Shown: piece by piece, positions 14,194-22,990 of the stretch
Layout of the letters: the number at the start of each line of letters is the position of its first letter
Numbering within the stretch: the first letter of the stretch is position 1
DNA from: Chloroflexota bacterium
GTDB taxonomy: Bacteria > Chloroflexota > Anaerolineae > Anaerolineales > Villigracilaceae
Length of the DNA stretch: 55,080 bases
Assembly (NCBI GenBank): GCA_021796315.1
Contig: JAJYOH010000001.1
Span: forward strand, 1-55,080
Reading direction: 5' to 3'
The notes under the pieces: generated by a model
Told to the model about the DNA's origin: nothing
Database searches by the model: none
The model's input: the letters and a program-made list of their open reading frames with translations, nothing else
Position numbers and translations under genes: made by a program

Positions 14194-15216
14194 ATGAGAA
14201 AAATAATTAATTCCCGCATGTTCGATCTTGTAAGTTGGGGGGTGACTGCCACGATCGTAGTTGGCTTGCTTGGTTTTGCTTACACACGCACGCAGAACCC
14301 GCCTGTCACTACGGTTGCCCCCGCTGTGACGGCAGTGCCTGGCGATTCGCAAACGCCTGTCGCAGCCAATACATCCTGGCTTCAATTGCCTGCGATTGAG
14401 CGCAAATTGACGCTGAAGACGATCATCCCGGAACGCCCGCGCTATGATCCGGTTACGTATACGGTTCAGCGAGGAGATTCGATCAGTGCGATTTCCAGGG
14501 AGTTCAGTATCAAACCAGATACGCTTTTGTTTGCCAATTACGATGTATTGGAGGATGATCCACATGGTTTGCGCCCAGGGCAGGAATTAAATGTTCCCTC
14601 AACCGATGGTATCCTGATACGATGGAAGGATGGGGATACATTGGGAAAGATTGCGTCTGAATATACGGCCAACCCCGATGATATCTTGAATTGGCCTGGC
14701 AACAAAATCGATCTGACCAACCCAACCATCAAGACCGGCCAGTGGGTAATGGTTCCCGGTGGAACACGCGAATCGCGCGCGGTAGTAATTCAAACGGCGG
14801 GCAATCCTACTGCTTCCGGTTGTCCGAGCAGCGCTGTCAGCCGTGGCTTCTTTGCCTGGCCTTCTGGTAATCATTTTCTTTCTGGAAACGATTATTCGGG
14901 AGGGCATCCGGCGCTTGATCTCACCGCCCGTGAAGGAGACGCCGTCTTTGCGGCAGATAGTGGCGTGGTCACCATGTCACAGGACGGCTGGAATTCTGGT
15001 TTTGGGAATGTCATCCAGATCAATCATGGCAATGGTTTTGTGACTGTGTACGCCCACTTGAGCGTGCGTAACGTCAGTAAATGTAGCGTTGTGTTTGGTG
15101 GTCAGTCGATTGGAGCAGCGGGCAATACCGGCAACTCATTCGGCGCACATCTGCACTTTGAAATTCGTTCGGGCGGTAGCCACGTCAACCCCTGGGGTTA
15201 TTTACCGCCCGGATAG
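14194..15216 (+). CDS. LysM-containing M23 peptidoglycan endopeptidase
   Basis: 340 aa, exported: an N-terminal membrane helix (VSWGVTATIVVGLLGFAYT) and a Thr/Val/Pro linker precede two LysM repeats (YTVQRGDSISAISREF from about 90; WKDGDTLGKIASEY from about 148) and a C-terminal M23 domain with HPALDLTAREGDAVFAADSG (H-x3-D) and HLHFEIRSGG zinc ligands. It cuts peptide bonds in peptidoglycan and is complete. A TATTCT box ends seven bases before the ATG and no ribosome site is visible, so a leaderless mRNA is possible. A paralogue lies at 38221-39240. Confidence 0.9.
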   Translation: MRKIINSRMFDLVSWGVTATIVVGLLGFAYTRTQNPPVTTVAPAVTAVPGDSQTPVAANTSWLQLPAIERKLTLKTIIPERPRYDPVTYTVQRGDSISAISREFSIKPDTLLFANYDVLEDDPHGLRPGQELNVPSTDGILIRWKDGDTLGKIASEYTANPDDILNWPGNKIDLTNPTIKTGQWVMVPGGTRESRAVVIQTAGNPTASGCPSSAVSRGFFAWPSGNHFLSGNDYSGGHPALDLTAREGDAVFAADSGVVTMSQDGWNSGFGNVIQINHGNGFVTVYAHLSVRNVSKCSVVFGGQSIGAAGNTGNSFGAHLHFEIRSGGSHVNPWGYLPPG

Positions 15217-15262
15217 CCTGAATTCTCCGGCTTGCCCAAGTTTTACTAAAAGCGAGAGAGAA

Positions 15263-15337
15263 ATGACCAAGGAAATTCGATATACTGACGCGCCGGGATT
15301 GCAAGATTGGAATTCCAGCGCGAAGCGGGTTCACTAA
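15263..15337 (+). CDS. 24-codon open frame upstream of ZIP gene
   Basis: MTKEIRYTDAPGLQDWNSSAKRVH with a purine-rich GCGAGAGAG just upstream; its TAA ends one base before the ATG of the transporter gene. It could be a translated leader coupled to the transporter, which itself lacks a clear ribosome site. No homology recognised. Confidence 0.35.
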   Translation: MTKEIRYTDAPGLQDWNSSAKRVH

Positions 15338-15338
15338 A

Positions 15339-16049
15339 ATGAACCTGAACGCACAATTCATCCTTTACGCATTTGCCCCTGCGCTTGCAATGATCCTGGC
15401 GGGCATGCTGGCAATCTGGCGCGCACCCGGGTTGAACCTGCGAAGCGCCATCATGCACTTTGCGGGTGGAATCGTGTTTGCTGTCGTCGCTATTGAACTT
15501 TTGCCCGATCTCTTGCATGAAAGATCAGCGCTGGCAACCGGGATTGGTTTTGCGATTGGCGCGGCTGCCATGCTTGTGATCCGGGCAATGACCGAAACAA
15601 AGGAGAAAGCATCAAAGGCATCGGGCGGCCTGTTGTTTGCAACCGCGGTGGATATTTCCATCGACGGATTGATCCTCGGCATCGGCTTTGCCGCCGGAGC
15701 AAAACAGGGCATCCTGCTGACTCTTGCCCTCACATTTGAACTGGTATCGCTTGGGTTTGCATCGGCGCTAGAAATGACGCAAGGAAGCAAGGCCCACAAA
15801 CGGGTTGTGTTAGCCATCGTCGGGCTGGCTTTCCTGTTTGTCTTAAGTGCGTGCCTTGGCGGCGTACTATTGCACTTTCTAACCGGTGGATTGCTTGTGG
15901 GTGTGCTTGCATTTGGCGCGGCAGCGTTATTATTCCTTGTTACCGAGGAATTGTTGACCAAAGCGCATGAGGTCAATGAAAACCCACTGCTGACCGCATC
16001 ATTCTTTGTTGGTTTCCTGACAATCCTGTTGTTGGAGCTATTGAGTTAA
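15339..16049 (+). CDS. ZIP-family-like metal transporter
   Basis: 236 aa, eight hydrophobic segments. The ZIP-type helices 4 and 5 are visible as LLFATAVDISIDGLILGIGFAAG and LTLALTFELVSLGFASALEM. Here D and E stand where classical ZIPs have HxxxE/HNxxEG metal ligands, so metal coordination is altered, although the fold appears ZIP-like. HFAGGIVFAVVAIELLPDLL is the typical TM2. No His-rich loop. Direction and ion cannot be told; ZupT-like divalent uptake is the family default. Confidence 0.72.
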   Translation: MNLNAQFILYAFAPALAMILAGMLAIWRAPGLNLRSAIMHFAGGIVFAVVAIELLPDLLHERSALATGIGFAIGAAAMLVIRAMTETKEKASKASGGLLFATAVDISIDGLILGIGFAAGAKQGILLTLALTFELVSLGFASALEMTQGSKAHKRVVLAIVGLAFLFVLSACLGGVLLHFLTGGLLVGVLAFGAAALLFLVTEELLTKAHEVNENPLLTASFFVGFLTILLLELLS

Positions 16050-16086
16050 CTCAGAAACACAGAATGATGAAAAAGAATCCACTGAA

Positions 16087-16713
16087 ATGGTCCTGGCGAT
16101 GATCGAAACGTTGCTTCGCTGGTTTGGCGGGCTAATGGCATATACAACATTAGGAGTCGTTCTCTATGGCATCTGGCGTGGAACACAGCGCCCCATCGGG
16201 AGAACGGTTGGGCCTGCTGCTGGCTGGCCGCGTTCCGCGGCTTTTTACGCGCTGACGACATTGCTCTTCCTCGCCGTTTCGGTGATCTTCTGGAAACCCC
16301 TGCCGCTGGCTATCGTCCCGAAAATCCATGCGCTGGTTCTCATTGCCGGCGCGCTCCTCTATTTTCCCGGCGTGGCCTTCGTCCTGTGGGGACGGCTGGC
16401 GCTCGGAAACATGTACTTCGTCTCGACCGGTTTTGGCGCGCAATTGTACGCCGATCATCAGTTGGTCACGCGCGGACCGTTTGCGATCGTCCGCCACCCG
16501 ATGTATCTGGGCTTGATTTCCGCGGCGTTTGGCAGTCTATTGATTTACCAGACTTGGACAACAGTTCTATTTGCCGTCTTTGCGCCGTTCGTCCTCCGGC
16601 GCGCGCGCCGCGAGGAGCAAGCCCTGTCTGCCGAATTTGGCGAACAGTGGCAGGCGTACTGCCGCCGCGTGCCGATGCTCTTTCCGCGTCTAAGAAAGCG
16701 AGATGAAAAATGA
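16087..16713 (+). CDS. ICMT-like integral membrane methyltransferase
   Basis: 208 aa with five or six hydrophobic segments. The motif GPFAIVRHPMYLGLISAAFGSLL (about 137-159) and the ending EEQALSAEFGEQWQAYCRRVPMLFPR define the family. Its stop overlaps the next methyltransferase gene by four bases, so membrane and soluble methyltransferases again occur as a coupled pair, as in the 2.0-3.0 kb operon. The substrate is unknown. An alternative ATG lies at 16099. Confidence 0.83.
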   Translation: MVLAMIETLLRWFGGLMAYTTLGVVLYGIWRGTQRPIGRTVGPAAGWPRSAAFYALTTLLFLAVSVIFWKPLPLAIVPKIHALVLIAGALLYFPGVAFVLWGRLALGNMYFVSTGFGAQLYADHQLVTRGPFAIVRHPMYLGLISAAFGSLLIYQTWTTVLFAVFAPFVLRRARREEQALSAEFGEQWQAYCRRVPMLFPRLRKRDEK

Positions 16714-17513
16714 CCCTTCCCGAACTACAAGGTGTTGCCCGCACATTGTTCGTGCCGCTGACGTGCCGCGCCCTTGAAAGCCTCCGCCCGGATGCCATCC
16801 TGCATGACCCGCGGGCTGTGGAATTGTTCAATACGTTTAGTAGCAGCCGCAATCTGGTTTTGGGAATGAGCAGCCACGATCAGTTCTTTACCGCCATGCG
16901 CGCGCGGCAATTCGACCGCTTTGCGCGTTCCTTTTTGGAGCGCAATCCAGGCGGCTTGGTGGTGGATGTCGGCTGTGGGCTGGACACGCGCTTCGACCGC
17001 CTCGACAACGGCCAGATGACCTGGCTGGGGTTGGATTTGCCCGAAGTCATCGAATTGAGCCGCGGCTTTCTGCCGGATACCGAACGCCGCCAGACCCTTG
17101 CCCGTTCCATGTTCGACCTGACCTGGCTGGATGCGGCGGCGCAAATGAATAAGCCGGTCATCTTTCTGGCGGAGGGTGTGTTCTGCTATTTCACCGAAAC
17201 GGAAGTAAAAGCGGTCATCACGGCTCTCGCGGCGCGTTTCCCCGGCGCGGAACTGGTCTTTGACTCGCTCTCGTCGTTCTTTGCAAACATCAGCAACCGC
17301 ACCAGCTCTGTCTTAAGAGAAACCGGCGCGCGCGTCAATTGGGCGGTGGACGATCCCCATCTGCTTGAAGCGTGGGGATTGCGCCTGCAGGACAGGTGGG
17401 GCTACTTCGACCAGCGTGAGCCGCGCTTGGGAGTATTCAACCTGCTGCGGTATATTCCATTGGTGGCAAATGCGAATTTTGTTCTGCGCTACAGTCTTGA
17501 AAGGAAAAGGTAA
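16710..17513 (+). CDS. Leucine-carboxyl-methyltransferase-like SAM methyltransferase
   Basis: 267 aa. Matches the LCM/PPM-type family: ARTLFVPLTCRALESLRPDAILHDPRAVEL at the N terminus, DVGCGLDTRFDRL SAM-binding motif (about 88-100), WLGLDLPEVIELSRGFL and the FLAEGVFCYFTETEVKAVI motif. Bacterial members methylate small molecules, often in secondary metabolism; the true acceptor here is unknown. Overlaps the ICMT-like gene before and the YnfA gene after, forming a three-gene unit. Confidence 0.85.
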   Translation: MTLPELQGVARTLFVPLTCRALESLRPDAILHDPRAVELFNTFSSSRNLVLGMSSHDQFFTAMRARQFDRFARSFLERNPGGLVVDVGCGLDTRFDRLDNGQMTWLGLDLPEVIELSRGFLPDTERRQTLARSMFDLTWLDAAAQMNKPVIFLAEGVFCYFTETEVKAVITALAARFPGAELVFDSLSSFFANISNRTSSVLRETGARVNWAVDDPHLLEAWGLRLQDRWGYFDQREPRLGVFNLLRYIPLVANANFVLRYSLERKR

Positions 17514-17866
17514 TGGATGTTTCTTTTATCACGATTTCGAGATCGCTCCTCTTGTTCTTACTGGCTGGGCTTGCAGAAATCGGGGGCGGCTATCTCGTCT
17601 GGCAATGGCTTCGGGAAAGCAAAGCGCTGTGGGTTGGGATCGTTGGCGGCGTTGTGCTCGTTCTCTACGGGGTGATTCCCACCCTGCAAACTGAACCAGC
17701 CTTCGGTCGCGTCTATGCGGCGTACGGCGGAATCTTTGTCATACTTTCGATTCTCTGGGGTATGATCTTCGATGGCTGGCGACCTGACCGCTTCGATATC
17801 ATCGGCGCGGCGTTTGCGTTGGTCGGAGTCTCCATCATCTTATGGGGTCGCCTGTTGTTTCGATAA
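17513..17866 (+). CDS. ynfA: YnfA-family (UPF0060) small membrane protein
   Basis: 117 aa, four transmembrane segments. LLFLLAGLAEIGGGYLVWQWLRESK and RVYAAYGGIFVILSILWGMIFDGWRPDRFDIIGA are characteristic. Related in fold to the SMR drug exporters and proposed as an efflux protein. Its start overlaps the preceding stop by one base. Confidence 0.93.
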   Translation: MDVSFITISRSLLLFLLAGLAEIGGGYLVWQWLRESKALWVGIVGGVVLVLYGVIPTLQTEPAFGRVYAAYGGIFVILSILWGMIFDGWRPDRFDIIGAAFALVGVSIILWGRLLFR

Positions 17867-17895
17867 TGACAACCGATTAATAAGAGCGTGATTGG

Positions 17896-18237
17896 ATGAA
17901 AAAACGTATGAAATGGCATTGGTTTGTTTTACTGGCAGGCTTGAGTCTGTATTTATTGGGTCTCGCGCCCGGCGTTCTCCCAGACAGGATTGATGTTATC
18001 GCAACAATCCTGTCTGGTGTAACGATTGCATCGCTTGTGATATTTGGTTTTGATCATTTCCACGCTGGGACACGACTGGCAATCCTGATGTTGACGGTGG
18101 GGGCGCTTGCCCTCACAACGGGCCTCGTGTTGGCGCGTGAAGGTCATCCGTATCTCCTGCCGCTAATTTCCATCCCGGCATTTGGACTCGGTTGGGTTGG
18201 ATTGCGAGCATTGCTCAAGCGAAAGAGAATATCATGA
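17896..18237 (+). CDS. Hypothetical four-helix membrane protein
   Basis: 113 aa, about four hydrophobic segments (WFVLLAGLSLYLLGLAPG; IDVIATILSGVTIASLVIFGF; LAILMLTVGALALTTGLVLA; LLPLISIPAFGLGWVGLRALL) and a basic C terminus KRKRIS. No family recognised. It overlaps the SCO gene by four bases and therefore probably belongs to the copper/cytochrome group that follows. Confidence 0.6.
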   Translation: MKKRMKWHWFVLLAGLSLYLLGLAPGVLPDRIDVIATILSGVTIASLVIFGFDHFHAGTRLAILMLTVGALALTTGLVLAREGHPYLLPLISIPAFGLGWVGLRALLKRKRIS

Positions 18238-18851
18238 CCAGAAAACTTCCTCACTCCCTACCCTATATTTTGACGATAACCCTTGTGCTGGCGCTGGTGG
18301 CAGGTTTTGTCCTGACAAGACCCTACGAATTTCATGGCGCCGTTATCGCTCCAGCGCTTCCCGTCACTGATTTTACGCTTCAAACCGCCAACGGCGAGTC
18401 GTTTCGTCTCAGCGGCGAAAAAGGGAAAATTGTCTTACTCTTTTTCGGGTACACCAACTGCCCGGATGTCTGTCCAACCACGCTGGCAACCTTCAAACAG
18501 GTTTACGAAAAATTGGGCAATCGTGCGCAAAAGGTCAGGTTCGTGATGGTTACCGCCGACCCTGAACGCGATACGCCTGAAAAAGTCGCGGCATATGCGG
18601 CGCTGTTTAACCCTGAATTCATCGGGGTTAGCGGCAGCCTGGCAGACCTTCAGCCAATTTGGAAGGAATTAGGCGTATTTGTTGAAAAACAAAATTCAGG
18701 GAGCCAGGTTGGTTATCTGGTAAGTCATACAGCCAGCGTATACGTCATCGACCAGAATGGAAACCTGCTGATGACTTTTCCGTACGGCACCAACGCAGCG
18801 GATATGACCGATGACCTGATCCAACTCTTGAAACAAGCGCAATCGAAATAA
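18234..18851 (+). CDS. SCO1/SenC-type copper-binding thioredoxin-fold protein
   Basis: 205 aa with an N-terminal membrane anchor (YILTITLVLALVAGFVLT). The SCO signature LFFGYTNCPDVCPTTLATF supplies CxxxC, and VSHTASVYVID supplies the His copper ligand. SCO proteins deliver Cu or reduce Cys at the CuA site of cytochrome oxidase. The next gene encodes a PCuAC copper chaperone, the usual partner. No cytochrome oxidase genes are in the window. Confidence 0.93.
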   Translation: MTRKLPHSLPYILTITLVLALVAGFVLTRPYEFHGAVIAPALPVTDFTLQTANGESFRLSGEKGKIVLLFFGYTNCPDVCPTTLATFKQVYEKLGNRAQKVRFVMVTADPERDTPEKVAAYAALFNPEFIGVSGSLADLQPIWKELGVFVEKQNSGSQVGYLVSHTASVYVIDQNGNLLMTFPYGTNAADMTDDLIQLLKQAQSK

Positions 18852-18869
18852 AATCAACAGGAGATGAAA

Positions 18870-19304
18870 ATGAAATATACGAAATTAATATCCATACTTT
18901 TGCTGATCCCCCTGCTGGTCAGCGCCTGTGGCAGTTCAGCGGGAAAATTAACCATTCGTGACCCCTGGGCGCGCGCCATGCCGCAAGGAGAAAACAGCGC
19001 CGCTTATTTTGTTATCGAAAATGGCACAAGCTCCAACGATTCCCTGCTGAGCGTCTCCACCGACGTTGCCGAAACCGCCGAAGCCCATATGAGCATGATG
19101 GATGCCAACGGCGTCATGTCCATGCAGATGCAGGATGCGGTTGCCATCCCATTTGGGGATAAGGTCGAATTCAAACCCGGAGGGCTGCATGTGATGCTCA
19201 TGAACTTGAAGCAGGATTTAAAAACTGGCGATACCTTTTCCCTGACCTTGAATTTTAAAGAAGCCGGGAGCATTGTCATCGAAGTGCCGGTGAGGGAACC
19301 TTAA
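18870..19304 (+). CDS. PCuAC-type periplasmic copper chaperone lipoprotein
   Basis: 144 aa from ATG 18870 (AGGAG six bases upstream; an ATG at 18864 directly abuts the ribosome site and is less likely). The lipobox LLVSACGSS predicts a lipoprotein. The H(M)x10Mx21HxM copper motif is readable: AEAHMSMMDANGVMSMQM followed by PGGLHVMLMNL. It hands Cu(I) to the CuA centre together with SCO. Confidence 0.92.
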   Translation: MKYTKLISILLLIPLLVSACGSSAGKLTIRDPWARAMPQGENSAAYFVIENGTSSNDSLLSVSTDVAETAEAHMSMMDANGVMSMQMQDAVAIPFGDKVEFKPGGLHVMLMNLKQDLKTGDTFSLTLNFKEAGSIVIEVPVREP

Positions 19305-19376
19305 GCAAAAATTCATTTTCGGAATTGCCGTCCAATATATAATCGTTTCACAGACGGCAGTCCCGTTTTGGAATCC

Positions 19377-19664
19377 ATGAACACACCTCGACGATTTTTC
19401 ATAATCTTGACCCTCAGTTTGCTGCTGCTTGGGCTGGCGGGACACGACTTGTCCGCCGTCTCTTTCGACGCCTGTTCTGAAAACCAAACTGGTGGGGCCG
19501 GGTTGGACGCCTGCCTGGGCTGCCAGTTGCAAACCGGGGCATACGTGACAAGCGGTTCTCCCAATCTGGTGGCTAACGAAGAACCACTCAACGCAAACGC
19601 TCCTGCCGGTCTACCGCGGCAGGAACACGCGGTTCAAATCTCCCATCCCCCGATCCTGTTCTAA
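19377..19664 (+). CDS. Small exported Cys protein with HPP terminus
   Basis: 95 aa from ATG 19377. N-terminal hydrophobic stretch FFIILTLSLLLLGLAGHDL, then SFDACSENQTG and LDACLGCQLQTG (CxxC), ending VQISHPPILF. Compared with the protein at 10922 it shares GLAGHxL, the Cys pair and the HPP end. No ribosome site is obvious; TATAAT lies at 19338-19343. Placed after the copper chaperone. Function unknown, possibly metal or thiol related. Confidence 0.55.
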   Translation: MNTPRRFFIILTLSLLLLGLAGHDLSAVSFDACSENQTGGAGLDACLGCQLQTGAYVTSGSPNLVANEEPLNANAPAGLPRQEHAVQISHPPILF

Positions 19665-19762
19665 CTAAATGTACGTTATCGCCTGAATACCGGCGTTTCT
19701 CCGCTGTCGCCCACCATAGCGCATTGCGGAAAGTTTATCTTTTCCTGGATTTTGGAGTGAGC

Positions 19763-19906
19763 ATGAACAAACAAAAACTACAAATTTTTTCCATTCTCAT
19801 CTTGGTCGTAAGCAGTCTTTTGCTGGTTGCGTTCGCCGTGTTTTTTGTAGCGAAAAATAATACCGCAAAAAATAATCTCACTCAGGCTACCATATTCAGA
19901 AGATAG
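19763..19906 (+). CDS. 47-residue single-span membrane peptide
   Basis: MNKQKLQIFSILILVVSSLL with one hydrophobic helix to about residue 28, then a short Lys/Asn-rich tail ending FRR. TTGGAGTG lies seven bases before the ATG. It precedes the C39/TPR gene by 25 bases and may be in the same transcript. Not recognised. Confidence 0.5.
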   Translation: MNKQKLQIFSILILVVSSLLLVAFAVFFVAKNNTAKNNLTQATIFRR

Positions 19907-19931
19907 ATAACAGTGAGTCTCAGGGAAGAGT

Positions 19932-21233
19932 ATGAAAAATGATTTGCGCAAGTACGGATTATGGTTACTGATCCTGACGGGGTTGGGGATTGGCATCTAC
20001 AACTTACCACCGGTTAGAAGCCGTCTGGAATGGCGTCTCGATGAATTAAACGCGAAAATAAAGTATGCGATTTCGCCACCCGAACAAGTAATCTTTATCC
20101 CAGCGGGACAGGATACGGAAAATGAATCCCGATCGAAAGCGACCCCGATCCCGCTTGGAACACCTGCCGCTACAGCAATGCCAAAATCAGGCAATCCATT
20201 GCCTGTGAACACACCAATCCCCACCATCCAGACACTTGTACCAACGGCCATTCCCGGAAAAGTGCGACTTTCCGGTTTTCGCCATGAATATCAGGGCTGG
20301 AATAACTGCGGTCCGGCCACACTTGCAACGGCGCTTTCCTTTTGGGGTTGGCAAGGAGATCAATATGATATCGCCACCAGCGTCAAACCCAATGCGCGGG
20401 ATAAGAATGTAATGCCGGATGAGATGGCGGATTTTGTCGAGAAGCAGACGAATTTTAGCGTGATTATTCGCCTGGGAGGAGATATAAATCTATTGAAACG
20501 CCTTGTCGCCGGTGGGTATCCCGTCATCATCGAAAAAGGCTTTGAAAGTCCAAAATTTGATGGCTGGATGGGCCACTACGAACTAATTACAGGTTATGAC
20601 AATGCCACAAAGGGCTTTCTGGCGCAAGATTCCTATCTGGGACCTGACCTGAAAGTTCCCTACGAGACAATGGAATCTTATTGGCGTGCTTTCAACTTCG
20701 CCTACCTGGTAGTATTCCCAACGGAACGCGAGTCGGATCTGGCGGCTCTGCTTGGTTCCCGAATGGATGCAGCCAATAACAGAGAATTTGTCGCGCAAAA
20801 GGCTGAAAATGAAATTTCAGCACTCACGGGGCGTGACTTGTATTTTGCCTGGTTCAATCGAGGTTCCAGCCTGGTGGCTTTACAGGATTATGTGGGAGCT
20901 GCCAACGCCTTCGACCAAGCTTTTGAAGTATATCCATCCATCCCCCAAAAATCCCGCCCCTGGCGAATGCTGTGGTATCAAATTGGCCCGTACCAAGCTT
21001 ATTATTCCACCGGTCGTTACCAGGATGTGATTGACCTGTCCACCGAGACTTTGAAAACCATGAGCGAACCTGTGTTGGAGGAAAGTTATTACTGGCGGGC
21101 GCTTGCAAAAGAGTCTTTAGGGGATCACAAAGGGGCCGTGGATGACTTACAGAGCAGTCTTAAATATCATCCAGGGTTTGAACAAGGTTGGGCTGCGCTA
21201 CAACGTCTGACAACTTTGACACCTGTTCCTTAG
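19932..21233 (+). CDS. C39-like cysteine peptidase with TPR region, membrane anchored
   Basis: 433 aa. An N-terminal membrane helix, a Pro/Thr/Ser linker (about 55-110), then a C39-type papain-like domain: EYQGWNNCGPATLATALSFWG (catalytic C126), GHYELITGYDN (catalytic His) and AQDSYLG. Residues 280-433 hold tetratricopeptide-like helices (DYVGAANAFDQAFEVYP, YWRALAKESLGDHKGAVDDLQSSLKYHP). An AGGGAAGAG ribosome site precedes the ATG. Such proteins probably process or bind peptides at the cell surface. A close paralogue is at 46572-47858 on the other strand. Confidence 0.87.
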   Translation: MKNDLRKYGLWLLILTGLGIGIYNLPPVRSRLEWRLDELNAKIKYAISPPEQVIFIPAGQDTENESRSKATPIPLGTPAATAMPKSGNPLPVNTPIPTIQTLVPTAIPGKVRLSGFRHEYQGWNNCGPATLATALSFWGWQGDQYDIATSVKPNARDKNVMPDEMADFVEKQTNFSVIIRLGGDINLLKRLVAGGYPVIIEKGFESPKFDGWMGHYELITGYDNATKGFLAQDSYLGPDLKVPYETMESYWRAFNFAYLVVFPTERESDLAALLGSRMDAANNREFVAQKAENEISALTGRDLYFAWFNRGSSLVALQDYVGAANAFDQAFEVYPSIPQKSRPWRMLWYQIGPYQAYYSTGRYQDVIDLSTETLKTMSEPVLEESYYWRALAKESLGDHKGAVDDLQSSLKYHPGFEQGWAALQRLTTLTPVP

Positions 21234-21262
21234 ATGGGCTCAGCCTTTTGCAAGAGGTCTAT

Positions 21263-22900
21263 ATGAACAAGCTACTTTGCGTTATCCAGATCATCGTAAT
21301 CAGCGCATTATTGACATCCTGTTCTGGTGGCGCTGTCGGGTTGTGGGGCGCTCAAACCATCCCCACCCCCCTGATCCAGGGCAGCCGAACCCCTTTGCGC
21401 ATTGCCATTCCAAGCCTTACACCCACGCTCACCCCACTAAAAGCGATCCCTTTGCCGGGCTCGCCCACCCTGGGCATGGCAAACAATCAAACAAAGTTTG
21501 CAATCATACCGGGCACCCCGGCTTCTCCGGCCAGGCCCACCAATCCCCCAGCAGTTGCGGCAACGCTTCCGCCGATTAACACGGGTGGTCCTATGGATCG
21601 GTATCTGAGTCAGGGTGGGGATACTCTCAATATCCTGGCAAAACGTTTCGCAATTGGAACAGATAAGATCATTGCTGAAGTGGTTCTGCCGCCACCGAAT
21701 GAACTTATCCCACCTAATACGCTCCTGCTTATGCCAAAATCGCTGGAGGGCGAGACACGCAGTCCAGCGGAACAATTCATCCCTGATAGCGAGGTGGTCT
21801 TTGGCCCATCCAGCATCGGTTTCAATACGGAAGATTATGTCAATAGCCAGGGCGGGTTTCTTTCCAACTATAAGGAATATGTGCTGAGCGGTGGTTGGAC
21901 AACCGGTGCTCAGGCAGTGGAACGTATCGCCCTCGAAAACTCCCTCAGCCCACGCATCATTTTGGCTCTCATTGAGTATGAAAGCAATTGGGTGTTGGAC
22001 CGGCCTACCAACCTGTCGCAGGATGAGTACCCCCTCGGGAATATCGATTATCGCTGGCGTGGACTTTTTCGCCAGCTTATGTGGGCCTCGGGCACCCTTT
22101 CGGAAGGTTACTACCGCTGGCGTTCCGGGGACTTAAACGAGATCACTTTCACAGACGGCACCAGCATTCGGCTGAGTCCCTTTCTAAATGCCGGTACTGC
22201 TGCCATCCAATATTATTTTTCGCGAACTCACACTCGCATCGAATGGGAACAAGCTATTGGCCCTCATGGCTTTCCGGCGCTCTACGAGCGTATGTTTGGT
22301 CCAACCTTGGAACGCGCCTCAGCTTTTGAGCCAATCATCGGATACGGCCTAACCCAACCCGAATTAAGCCTGCCTTTCGAACCCGGCAAGGTCTGGGCTC
22401 TCATCAGCGGCCCGCATTCAGCCTGGGAAAAGCAAGGGGCTTTGGCAGCACTCGATCTCGCGCCCGGCGCAATAAAATCTGGTTGCGAAAAAAATGAGGC
22501 TTGGGTATTGGCCCCTGCCGCTGGCGTAGTGGCGCGGACCGCTCCTGGAGTGGTCATGCTGGATTTGGATGGCGATGGTTATGAACAAACCGGCTGGGTG
22601 ATCATGTTCCTCCATATCCGCAGTGATGGCAAAGCGGTCACCGGCCAAGAATTGGAAAAAGACAGCCGGATCGGACATGCCTCTTGTGAGGGCGGCTTTG
22701 CCACGGGTACGCACACGCATATCGCGCGGAAATACAACGGAGAATGGATCCTGGCTGATGGGCCTTTGCCCTTCAACATGGATGGTTGGATCGCCCGGAA
22801 CGGTGAAGCGCCTTACAAAGGCGCCCTGACGCGCCAGGATAAAATTGTTACCGCCTGCACTTGTTCTTCCATCGAAACCAATATTATCCGTGAAAAATAA
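21263..22900 (+). CDS. LysM lipoprotein with transglycosylase-like and M23-like regions
   Basis: 545 aa from ATG 21263. A lipobox LLTSCSGG marks it as a lipoprotein. A Pro/Thr-rich linker (about 30-125) leads to one LysM repeat (LSQGGDTLNILAKRFAIGTD). The region RIALENSLSPRIILALIEYESNWVLD resembles a lytic-transglycosylase helix with a possible catalytic Glu, and the C-terminal part (GWVIMFLHIRSDGKAVTGQ, GTHTHIARKYNGEW) has the HxH layout of M23/LytM domains. Whether either part is catalytic is uncertain. It follows the C39 gene by 29 bases, so both belong to one envelope unit. Confidence 0.75.
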   Translation: MNKLLCVIQIIVISALLTSCSGGAVGLWGAQTIPTPLIQGSRTPLRIAIPSLTPTLTPLKAIPLPGSPTLGMANNQTKFAIIPGTPASPARPTNPPAVAATLPPINTGGPMDRYLSQGGDTLNILAKRFAIGTDKIIAEVVLPPPNELIPPNTLLLMPKSLEGETRSPAEQFIPDSEVVFGPSSIGFNTEDYVNSQGGFLSNYKEYVLSGGWTTGAQAVERIALENSLSPRIILALIEYESNWVLDRPTNLSQDEYPLGNIDYRWRGLFRQLMWASGTLSEGYYRWRSGDLNEITFTDGTSIRLSPFLNAGTAAIQYYFSRTHTRIEWEQAIGPHGFPALYERMFGPTLERASAFEPIIGYGLTQPELSLPFEPGKVWALISGPHSAWEKQGALAALDLAPGAIKSGCEKNEAWVLAPAAGVVARTAPGVVMLDLDGDGYEQTGWVIMFLHIRSDGKAVTGQELEKDSRIGHASCEGGFATGTHTHIARKYNGEWILADGPLPFNMDGWIARNGEAPYKGALTRQDKIVTACTCSSIETNIIREK

Positions 22901-22956
22901 CCGGGTATATGCCAGAATATTTATGAAATTTACCAAAATACATGATTTTCATTAGA

Positions 22957-22985
22957 TTGACACTTTGCTCATCTTAGGTTATTCT
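22957..22985 (+). promoter_or_regulatory. Promoter of the small Cys protein gene, leaderless type
   Basis: -35 TTGACA (22957-22962), 17-base spacer, -10 TATTCT (22980-22985); the ATG at 22991 lies five bases after the -10 and has no ribosome site. Confidence 0.65.
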
Positions 22986-22990
22986 GCTGG

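Noticed and set aside
13636..14565. 309-codon minus-strand frame across the SRPBCC and M23 genes
   Set aside because: Overlaps two convincing plus-strand genes and shows no domain or start signal.
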